This document shows positions 16,138-22,482 of a stretch of DNA of 25,034 bases, one piece after another; position 1 is the stretch's first letter, and each line of letters opens with the position of its first letter. Under the pieces are notes generated by a model. That model saw only the letters and a list, made by a program, of their open reading frames with translations, searched no databases and had not been told where the DNA came from. The stretch comes from Candidatus Accumulibacter vicinus (GTDB taxonomy: Bacteria > Pseudomonadota > Gammaproteobacteria > Burkholderiales > Rhodocyclaceae): positions 1-25,034 of the forward strand of contig DIME01000166.1 in NCBI GenBank assembly GCA_002425405.1, in the 5' to 3' direction. Position numbers and translations under genes: made by a program.

Positions 16138-17559
16138 TCATGACTGCGGGCCGTGAACCAGGGTCCTGGTCGCTTCAGCCTTCGCTAGCGGCAAGGTCAG
16201 GGTGAATCGGGCGCCACCCTCCTCCCTGTTGGCCGCTTCGAGTCGCCCACCGTGACGTTCGACAATGCCGTAGCTGATCGACAGGCCAAGCCCGGTGCCC
16301 TGCCCGATCGGCTTGGTCGTGAAAAAGGGATCAAACAGCCGCGACAGATTCTCGGGTGTGATTCCTGGCCCGTTGTCGGCGAAGTGCACCCTGATCATGC
16401 CATCGCATTGCTCGGCGCTGATCTCGAGGCTGGGTGATTCGCCGCTGCTGCAGGCGTCACGGGCGTTCTGCACGAGATTCATCAGCACCTGCTGCATCTG
16501 GCCGGAAGAACCCACGACCGGCAACTCCTGCGGCAGGTCGATCGTCACCCGAAAATTGCGCGGATCCGCGCGTGCCACCCAGCGTACCGCACGCGCAACG
16601 ACTTCAGCGAGGTTGAAGGGTTCGGCAGCGCTACGATCGATGGCCGTAAAGCGCTTCAGTCCATCGACGATGTCGCGCGTACGCTCGGCCCCTTCGCTCA
16701 TGCCGTCGAGCAGCGGCGGCAGGTCGGCCAGGATGCGGTCAATGCGCAGTTCCTGGCGCAGGTCCTCGAGTTGCGTCGAGCGCGTGCAGAGGTCTGAGTG
16801 TATCGCTTGCAGGTAGGTCTGCAGACGTGCAGTGTAACGCCGAAGAGCCAGAACATTGCCGAGAACAAAGCTGATCGGATTGTTCAGCTCATGCGCGACA
16901 CCAGCCACCAGACGTCCGAGTGAAGCCATTTTCTCGGCCTGCAGAAGCTGTTGCTGGGTGCGCTTGAGATCGTCGTGTGCCTGCCGCAGTGCGTGATAGG
17001 CACGCCGCAACTCGCCGACCGGGCGACCGGTGAGCACCATGCCAACCAGCTTGCCGGTTCCTGAAAGGCGCGGCGTGCAATTCAGCGAGACCGGTAGCGG
17101 ACTGCCATCACGGCCGCAGATCAGCAGCTCGCAATCCTGGACGGTTGCCGGGCGTGCCGGCGAGAAGAAATCGCGGGCACGCTGCTGCGACGCGGTATCG
17201 GCGAAGAGATCGCAGAGTGCTTGCCCGCGCAAGACCGTCTCGTCCTGCCCGATAAAGCGGCACAGCGAATCGTTAACCTCCTGAATCGCACCGTGCCGGT
17301 TACAGACGATCAGGATGTCCGACATCGACGCCAGAACGCTCTCGATGAACTGCTGCGAGTCCTCGAGCGCGGCATTCTTCTGCTCGAGGACCACCTCGTA
17401 TTGCAGAAGATCGTTGTAAACCTCGTCCATCTTGCGGATCACCTCGACCCAGACCGTCTCGTCCACGCCCTCAATGGCGGAAGACAACTCCGGCAGGGAG
17501 TCAGGGGCGAGCAAGGGACGCCGCAGAGGTCGTTTGGCGGGTGACTCGGGGTTGGACAT
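16138..17559 (-). CDS. PAS-domain sensor histidine kinase
   Basis: This kinase of about 473 aa has an acidic/coiled N-terminus (I-R-K-M-D-E-V-Y-N-D-L-L-Q-Y-E-V), a PAS domain (about 85-180) and a second coiled linker (R-R-A-Y-H-A-L-R-Q-A-H-D-D-L-K-R). The H-box is V-A-H-E-L-N-N-P with the phosphoacceptor His223. The HATPase domain shows N-L-V-Q-N-A-R-D-A, D-N-G-P-G-I, F-F-T-T-K and G-Q-G-T-G-L-G-L-S-I-S. No membrane segment is visible, so it should be cytoplasmic and sense an internal signal through the PAS domain. The ATG at 17559 (M-S-N-P-E) is chosen; an in-frame TTG at 17673 would add 38 residues. No response regulator lies beside it. It is convergent with the TonB-like gene. Confidence 0.88.
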   Translation of the reverse strand: MSNPESPAKRPLRRPLLAPDSLPELSSAIEGVDETVWVEVIRKMDEVYNDLLQYEVVLEQKNAALEDSQQFIESVLASMSDILIVCNRHGAIQEVNDSLCRFIGQDETVLRGQALCDLFADTASQQRARDFFSPARPATVQDCELLICGRDGSPLPVSLNCTPRLSGTGKLVGMVLTGRPVGELRRAYHALRQAHDDLKRTQQQLLQAEKMASLGRLVAGVAHELNNPISFVLGNVLALRRYTARLQTYLQAIHSDLCTRSTQLEDLRQELRIDRILADLPPLLDGMSEGAERTRDIVDGLKRFTAIDRSAAEPFNLAEVVARAVRWVARADPRNFRVTIDLPQELPVVGSSGQMQQVLMNLVQNARDACSSGESPSLEISAEQCDGMIRVHFADNGPGITPENLSRLFDPFFTTKPIGQGTGLGLSISYGIVERHGGRLEAANREEGGARFTLTLPLAKAEATRTLVHGPQS

Positions 17560-17896
17560 GGCGAGATCGTAGAGCCAATCGACGCTTGCTGCAACGATCA
17601 GGCTCGGCGGATGGCGCTCTACGGTCTTGGGCTGCAGCCCCTTGCGCTGCAGGGAACGGGTAGTTGCGATCAAAATTTGCTGCGAACAAGGCTTCCATCT
17701 TAAGATGACCTCCTGGTTCGACCAGTCGTTGGAGCGGACGCCTCCGTGCTCCGCACTCTGGCGCAGCTCAACGGCACGTTAGGCACCCCCGATCATGAAA
17801 GTCATGACCCTTTCCCTCCCTTGCACGCCGGAATCGTTCGCTGGGCGCAGCGCATGCTCTGCGAATTCCCCCCTCTCATCCCCCCGACCCCTCCGA

Positions 17897-17920
17897 CGGC
17901 CCGCGCTGCATCGCGGGCCG
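17897..17920 (+). repeat. Perfect 9-bp hairpin
   Basis: Arms CGGCCCGCG (17897-17905) and CGCGGGCCG (17912-17920) are perfect inverted repeats around the loop CTGCAT. No T-tract follows. It lies about 100 nt before safE. Confidence 0.7.
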
Positions 17921-17952
17921 GCTGCGGCGGCGCACAGCAGTGCTCCGCGAAA

Positions 17953-17983
17953 CCCCGCCTTCGTTCCCACGAGTGAGGCGGGG
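17953..17983 (+). promoter_or_regulatory. Hairpin covering the only strong Shine-Dalgarno before safE
   Basis: CCCCGCCT (17953-17960) pairs perfectly with AGGCGGGG (17976-17983). The right arm includes most of the GGGGAG (17980-17985), the only good Shine-Dalgarno in front of safE. That GGGGAG stands 4 nt before an ATG at 17990 that opens only a three-codon ORF (M-S-R-stop). Any regulatory role is inference. Confidence 0.5.
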
Positions 17984-17992
17984 AGATTCATG

Positions 17993-18008
17993 AGTCGCTG
18001 ACGCGACT
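17993..18008 (+). promoter_or_regulatory. Small hairpin just before the safE start
   Basis: AGTCGC (17993-17998) pairs with GCGACT (18003-18008) around the loop TGAC. It spans the mini-ORF stop codon (TGA 17999-18001) and ends 9 nt before the safE ATG, where a Shine-Dalgarno would normally be. Confidence 0.45.
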
Positions 18009-18017
18009 TTCACACTG

Positions 18018-18701
18018 ATGCCTGAATCCAGCCATCTCGCCCTGTTGTTGATCGGTCTGCTGGGAGGTACGCACTGTGTCGGCATGTGCGGCGGCATCGT
18101 CGGCGCGCTGTCGATGGGTGCCCCTGCAAGCTTTGCCCTGCATCTGGCGTACAACACCGGACGCATCGTCAGCTATGCCACCGCCGGTGCCGTGGCCGGT
18201 GCGCTCGGTGAAGCCAGCATGGCCTTGTCCGGTCAATGGCCGGTTCGTACCGTCCTTTATCTGCTTGCCAACGGGATGTTGATCGCACTGGGTCTCTACC
18301 TGATGGGCGTCACCCGGGCGCTGGCATTCAGCGAGCGCTGCGGCCAGAAGCTGTGGCGGCATCTGCAACCGCTGGGCCGCCGCTATCTGCCTGCACACAC
18401 CATGGCGCAGGCCTTTCCGCTCGGTCTGCTATGGGGTTGGCTGCCCTGCGGTCTGGTCTATAGTGCCCTGGCAACCGCCCTCACCAGCGGTTCTGCGGTG
18501 CATGGGACCGGCCTGATGCTGGCCTTCGGTGTCGGCACCCTGCCCAATCTGCTGCTCGCCGGTCTGCTCGCCGCCCGCCTCCAGGCCTATGCCATCAAAC
18601 CAGGGGTTCGCCTGGCTTGCGGCCTGCTGATTCTCGGTTTTGGCATCTGGGGACTGCTCGGGGTGCTGGAACTGGCACCACAGGTACTCCGCAGCGGATG
18701 A
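18018..18701 (+). CDS. TauE/SafE (UreH-like) family membrane protein, copper-associated
   Basis: This 227-aa integral membrane protein has about six hydrophobic segments. The first carries G-G-T-H-C-V-G-M-C-G-G (C20, C24), and a later one W-L-P-C-G-L-V-Y (C144). This Cys pattern marks the UreH-like TauE/SafE group often found beside cbb3 oxidase assembly or copper ATPase genes. The Cys/Met/His pattern would fit metal handling, but the substrate is not proven. It overlaps the copA start by 4 nt (ATGA), so the two are almost certainly translated together. No Shine-Dalgarno stands directly before the ATG at 18018. Confidence 0.88.
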   Translation: MPESSHLALLLIGLLGGTHCVGMCGGIVGALSMGAPASFALHLAYNTGRIVSYATAGAVAGALGEASMALSGQWPVRTVLYLLANGMLIALGLYLMGVTRALAFSERCGQKLWRHLQPLGRRYLPAHTMAQAFPLGLLWGWLPCGLVYSALATALTSGSAVHGTGLMLAFGVGTLPNLLLAGLLAARLQAYAIKPGVRLACGLLILGFGIWGLLGVLELAPQVLRSG

Positions 18702-20944
18702 GCGAATCAGGCCCCGATTCTCGGCTGCCCCTCGACCTGCCGCCGCAGACTCTTGAGCTGGCCATCACCGGCATGAGCTGCGCAGCTTGCTCGGCACGGC
18801 TCGAAAAAATGCTCAACCGTCTGCCGGGGGTAGACGCGGTGGTCAATCTGGCGACCGAGCGAGCGACAGTTCGTTACCTTCCCGGCGTCGTCGCACCAGC
18901 GCTGCTGATCGCCACCGTCGAGCGTGCCGGTTTTACCGGCCGGTTGGCCGATGATCGTTCTCAGGCCGACGAAAAGGCAAGAAAACGCACCAGCGAGCGG
19001 GCCGAATTGCGTCGTTTCTGGATCTCTGCCGCGCTCACGCTGCCGCTGGCCGCACCCATGCTGGGCATGTTCAACCCCGGCGCAGACGCTCACCCGGATC
19101 TCCTGCCCCGCTGGCTGCAATTGCTGCTGGCGACACCGGTGCAATTCTGGATCGGCTGGCGTTTTTACGATGGCGCCTGGAAAGCCCTGCGCAGTGGCGG
19201 TGCCAACATGGACGTGCTGGTTGCGCTCGGTACCAGCATGGCTTACGGCTTCAGCCTGGTCGTCACCCTGTCGCTTGCTGCCGACCTGCATGTCTATTTT
19301 GAAGCCTCGGCGGCAGTGATCACGCTGGTGCTGCTCGGCAAGCTGCTTGAAGCGCGTGCCAAGGCAAAGACCAGCGAGGCCATCGAGGCGCTGATCCGCC
19401 TACAACCGAGAACGGCCCGTGTCGAACGCGACGGACGACTGCTCGACATCGACGCCGTCCTGCTGGTGCCAGGAGACATCTTCATTGTCCGTCCCGGCGA
19501 AAACCTGCCGGTCGACGGCGAGGTGATCGACGGTTCGTCGAACGTCAATGAAGCCATGCTGACCGGTGAGAGCATGCCGCTGGCCAAGCGCCGCGGCGAC
19601 CGCGTCTTTGCGGCCACCGCCAACGGCGAGGGAATGCTGCGTTGCCGGGCCACCGGCGTCGGCGAGCATACCCTGCTCGCCGGAATCATCCGCATGGTGG
19701 CCGAAGCGCAGGGGTCGAAAGCGCCGGTGCAGAGACTGGCTGACCGGGTTTCGGCAATTTTTGTACCGGTCGTCTGCGCCATCGCCCTGCTTACCTTGAT
19801 CGCCTGGTGGGCTTTTTCCGGTGTATTCAGCAGTGCGCTGGTCAATGCCGTGGCAGTGCTGGTGATTGCCTGTCCCTGCGCCCTCGGGCTGGCCACGCCG
19901 ACGGCGATCATGGTCGCCAGCGGTCGGGGCGCCGCAGCTGGCATTCTGGTCAGGAATGCCGAGGCGCTCGAGCGCGCCGAGAAGGTCAGCATACTGGCGA
20001 TCGACAAGACCGGCACCCTGACGCGCGGCGAACCGGTCGTCACCGATCTCGTCCCTTTGGCGGCGTCGGCCGAGGAAGCGCTGGCGCTGGCTGCTGGCCT
20101 GGAACAGGGATCGGAACATCCGCTGGGGCGGGCCATCCTGCAGCACGCACAGACCGCCGGGACGGTCTTGCCGGAACTTGGCGAGTTTCAGGCGATTCCC
20201 GGTCGCGGCGTCGAAGGCCGGGTCGCCGGGCGCTGGCTGCGGCTGGCTGCACCGGACGGCTGCCACGGCCTGGCCTTGCCCGAGGATCTGATCAACACCC
20301 TGCAGCGCGCCGGCAAGACCGTCGTGGTCCTGACGGAACAGCGCAACACCCCATCTGCCGGGGACGATGGCTCCCTGGCCCTGGCGCTCCTGGCCATCGC
20401 CGACCCGCTGCGCGAGACCTCGCGTGCCGCCGTGGCCCGCCTCAAGGGCATGGGAATCCGCGTCGTGATGCTGACCGGTGACCATCTCGGAACGGCCATG
20501 GCGATTGCCCAGGAAACCGGTATCGATGATTTCCAGGCCGGCATCCTGCCCGCGGACAAGGCGGCGGCGGTCAATGCGCTGAAGACCGGCCAGGCGGTGG
20601 TGGCGATGGTCGGCGACGGAATCAACGACGCGCCGGCGCTGGCGGCTGCCGACGTCAGCTTCGCCATCGGGGCTGGCTCCGATGCTGCCATCGCGGCAGC
20701 CGACGTGACGCTGGTGGGCAGCGATCTCAACGGAATCGCCGATGCCATCCTGCTTTCGCGTGCGACGCTACGGAAAATCAGGCAGAATCTGTTCTGCGCA
20801 TTCATTTACAATGTGCTTGGCATTCCTCTGGCGGCGCTGGGAATGCTCAGCCCGGTGATCGCAGGCGCTGCGATGGCAATGAGTTCGGTCTCGGTGGTGT
20901 CCAACTCGCTGCTCCTCAAACGCTGGCGCGCCGGTGGCAAGTAA
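18698..20944 (+). CDS. copA: Cu+-transporting P1B-type ATPase
   Basis: This 748-aa protein has one N-terminal heavy-metal-associated domain with G-M-S-C-A-A-C (C28, C31). The transport-site C-P-C is at residues 392-394, the phosphorylation motif D-K-T-G-T at D436, the nucleotide-binding S-E-H-P-L-G follows, and the hinge G-D-G-I-N-D is at 639-644. In the last two membrane helices, Y-N (in A-F-I-Y-N-V) and M-x-x-S (in A-M-S-S-V-S) are the extra ligands that mark the Cu+ (P1B-1) subgroup. It would move Cu+ out of the cytoplasm using ATP. It lacks the Cys-rich head of the CcoI at the left end, so it is the exporter-type paralogue. It overlaps the TauE/SafE gene by 4 nt and is followed by a CopZ-like gene 34 nt later. 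Confidence 0.95.
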   Translation: MSESGPDSRLPLDLPPQTLELAITGMSCAACSARLEKMLNRLPGVDAVVNLATERATVRYLPGVVAPALLIATVERAGFTGRLADDRSQADEKARKRTSERAELRRFWISAALTLPLAAPMLGMFNPGADAHPDLLPRWLQLLLATPVQFWIGWRFYDGAWKALRSGGANMDVLVALGTSMAYGFSLVVTLSLAADLHVYFEASAAVITLVLLGKLLEARAKAKTSEAIEALIRLQPRTARVERDGRLLDIDAVLLVPGDIFIVRPGENLPVDGEVIDGSSNVNEAMLTGESMPLAKRRGDRVFAATANGEGMLRCRATGVGEHTLLAGIIRMVAEAQGSKAPVQRLADRVSAIFVPVVCAIALLTLIAWWAFSGVFSSALVNAVAVLVIACPCALGLATPTAIMVASGRGAAAGILVRNAEALERAEKVSILAIDKTGTLTRGEPVVTDLVPLAASAEEALALAAGLEQGSEHPLGRAILQHAQTAGTVLPELGEFQAIPGRGVEGRVAGRWLRLAAPDGCHGLALPEDLINTLQRAGKTVVVLTEQRNTPSAGDDGSLALALLAIADPLRETSRAAVARLKGMGIRVVMLTGDHLGTAMAIAQETGIDDFQAGILPADKAAAVNALKTGQAVVAMVGDGINDAPALAAADVSFAIGAGSDAAIAAADVTLVGSDLNGIADAILLSRATLRKIRQNLFCAFIYNVLGIPLAALGMLSPVIAGAAMAMSSVSVVSNSLLLKRWRAGGK

Positions 20945-20978
20945 GGCCCGGCGCCGGACTCTCTGATGGGAAGGTCTG

Positions 20979-21185
20979 ATGGAAAAAATCGTGATTGCGG
21001 TAGCCGGGATGAGTTGCCAGGGTTGCGTGCAGAATGTCACTGCGGCCCTCCAGGCGCTGCCCGGTGTCGAGCAGGTGGAGGTTTCTCTCGCTTCGGGGCA
21101 GGCCAGCATTGCCTGTGACCCCGCTTTGGTGAGCGCCGCCGAGTTGCGGCAGGCAGTTGAAGAAGCGGGTTTCGACGCCAGTTAG
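20979..21185 (+). CDS. copZ: CopZ-like copper chaperone (single HMA domain)
   Basis: The 68-aa protein is a single heavy-metal-associated domain with the beta-alpha-beta-beta-alpha-beta pattern. The metal site is G-M-S-C-Q-G-C (C13, C16), and the usual L-x-x-L-P-G-V and the closing A-V-E-E-A-G-F are present. It should carry Cu+ in the cytoplasm and hand it to the neighbouring CopA. A GGGAAGG lies just upstream of the ATG. It is probably in the same operon as safE and copA, 34 nt after copA. Confidence 0.92.
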   Translation: MEKIVIAVAGMSCQGCVQNVTAALQALPGVEQVEVSLASGQASIACDPALVSAAELRQAVEEAGFDAS

Positions 21186-21232
21186 AACGTTTCGCGTAGC
21201 GATCGCACATTCGCCCTGCATGGTTAAGAAAA

Positions 21233-22345
21233 ATGTCCAGAAAAAAAACCGGAACCAACGAAGCTGCTGCACCGCAAGACCCCTCGACCGCCGGGATCAG
21301 ACTGACGCAGTTCTCGCACGGCGGCGGCTGCGGATGCAAGATCGCTCCCGGCGTACTCGAACAGATCCTCGCCAAGACCTCGTCAGCGATCGTGCCTCGG
21401 CAACTGCTGGTGGGTATCGAGACCAGCGATGACGCCGCCGTCTATCAACTCAACGCCGAGCAGGCGCTGGTGGCGACTACCGATTTTTTCATGCCGATCG
21501 TCGATGATCCTTTCGATTTCGGCTGCATCGCCGCGACCAACGCGCTCTCCGATGTCTATGCCATGGGGGGCGTGCCGCTGCTGGCCCTGGCAATCGTCGG
21601 CATGCCGGTCAACAAGCTGCCGCTGGTCACCATCAAACGGATTCTCGAAGGCGGCGAGTCCATCTGCACCAGGGCAGGCATTCCGATTGCCGGCGGACAT
21701 ACCATCGACTCGGTCGAGCCGATCTACGGCCTCGTCGCCATCGGCCTGGTGCATCCGGACAATCTCAAACGTAATTCCGGCGCCCGCCCCGGCGACAAGC
21801 TGATTCTCGGCAAGGCACTCGGGGTGGGCTTCTTCAGCGCGGCGCTGAAGAAAGGATTGTTGTCGCACGCCTGCTACACCGCGATGATCGCCGCAACGAC
21901 GCAGCTCAACACGCCGGGCCGCGCGCTCGCCTGCCTGTCCGGCGTGCACGCGATGACCGACGTCACCGGTTTTGGTCTGCTCGGCCACCTGGTTGAAATC
22001 TGCAAGGCCTCGGGCGTTTCGGCAAAGATCGATTACACGGCCCTGCCCTTGCTGCCGAATGCGCTCGACTACGCAGCAAAAGGCTGTATCACCGGCGCTT
22101 CCGGGCGCAACTGGGCGAGTTATGGCGAGCACATCAGTCTCCAGAAGAAACCATTCAGCGACCTGGAACAAGCGCTGCTGACCGACCCGCAGACCAGCGG
22201 TGGCCTGCTGGTCGCCTGTGCGCCCGAAGTGGTCACAGAAGTCCTGGCGATTTTCCTGCAGGAGGGATTCGACCATGCCACGGTGATCGGAGAGATCTGC
22301 GAAGGCAAGCCGCAGGTATCTGTGCTCAAGAGCCAGGCCGACTAA
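21233..22345 (+). CDS. selD: Selenide, water dikinase (selenophosphate synthetase)
   Basis: SelD makes selenophosphate from selenide and ATP. The 370-aa protein has the active-site loop S-H-G-G-G-C-G-C-K (C33, C35, K36), matching the Cys form of the enzyme (E. coli Cys17 and Lys20). It also has T-T-D-F-F-M-P-I-V-D-D, N-A-L-S-D-V-Y-A-M-G-G, A-G-G-H-T-I-D, D-V-T-G-F-G-L-L-G-H and T-D-P-Q-T-S-G-G-L-L. The N-terminus is longer than E. coli SelD by about 16 residues. No selA, selB, tRNA-Sec or ybbB is in the window, so whether it serves selenocysteine or selenouridine in tRNA is open. It starts 47 nt after copZ and may be read through from the copper operon; its Shine-Dalgarno is weak. Confidence 0.97.
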   Translation: MSRKKTGTNEAAAPQDPSTAGIRLTQFSHGGGCGCKIAPGVLEQILAKTSSAIVPRQLLVGIETSDDAAVYQLNAEQALVATTDFFMPIVDDPFDFGCIAATNALSDVYAMGGVPLLALAIVGMPVNKLPLVTIKRILEGGESICTRAGIPIAGGHTIDSVEPIYGLVAIGLVHPDNLKRNSGARPGDKLILGKALGVGFFSAALKKGLLSHACYTAMIAATTQLNTPGRALACLSGVHAMTDVTGFGLLGHLVEICKASGVSAKIDYTALPLLPNALDYAAKGCITGASGRNWASYGEHISLQKKPFSDLEQALLTDPQTSGGLLVACAPEVVTEVLAIFLQEGFDHATVIGEICEGKPQVSVLKSQAD

Positions 22346-22372
22346 AAAATGGGGACACCTTGCAGTGTCCCC
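22344..22372 (-). terminator. Intrinsic terminator on the minus strand, after the surface-protein gene
   Basis: GGGGACAC (22351-22358) and GTGTCCCC (22365-22372) form a perfect 8-bp stem with a 6-nt loop. On the minus strand the stem is followed by A then six T (22349-22344), a textbook intrinsic terminator. It lies about 110 nt after the minus-strand gene that stops at 22483. The T-run overlaps the selD stop region. On the plus strand no T-tract follows the stem, so any effect on selD is weaker. Confidence 0.8.
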
Positions 22373-22380
22373 CTTACAAC

Positions 22381-22400
22381 CCTTCGACTTCAGCCGAAGG
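22381..22400 (+). repeat. Small inverted repeat between selD and the surface-protein gene
   Basis: CCTTCG (22381-22386) and CGAAGG (22395-22400) are inverted repeats around an 8-nt loop, with AAAAA after the right arm. It may assist 3'-end formation for either convergent gene. Confidence 0.4.
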
Positions 22401-22446
22401 AAAAACGCCCGCGGTATTCTCCCGAACTTTTGTCCGCTTGAAGGCA

Positions 22447-22464
22447 GCCGGCCTACGCGCCGGC
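22447..22464 (-). repeat. GCCGGC hairpin 3' of the surface-protein gene
   Basis: GCCGGC arms at 22447-22452 and 22459-22464 surround a 6-nt loop. The hairpin begins 19 nt past the minus-strand stop and has no T-tract, so it is at best an accessory 3' structure. Confidence 0.45.
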
Positions 22465-22482
22465 AACTTGTGCAGGAACCGC

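Larger units (their letters stand above)
17560..18017 (+). other. Hairpin-rich intergenic region between the kinase and safE
   Basis: This stretch of about 458 bp between divergent genes has no convincing protein gene. It holds a strong AGGAGG on the minus strand (complement of 17709-17714), 10 nt before a 65-codon minus ORF (17698-17501) that overlaps the kinase start in another frame. It also holds a GGGCTGCAGCCC palindrome (17629-17640), a TCATGA pair (17793-17798 and 17802-17807), and three hairpins near the safE side, listed separately. No clear promoter was found for either side. Confidence 0.6.

Noticed and set aside
17629..17652. Two CTGCAG palindromes near the kinase start, considered as an operator
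   Set aside because: The GGGCTGCAGCCC palindrome lies within the possible extended kinase N-terminus and is not placed against any promoter. CTGCAG is frequent in GC-rich DNA.
17746..18001. Small plus- and minus-strand ORFs of 68-76 codons in the kinase-safE gap
   Set aside because: No ribosome sites and low-complexity Pro/Arg/Ala-rich products, as expected for chance frames here. The hairpins explain the sequence better.
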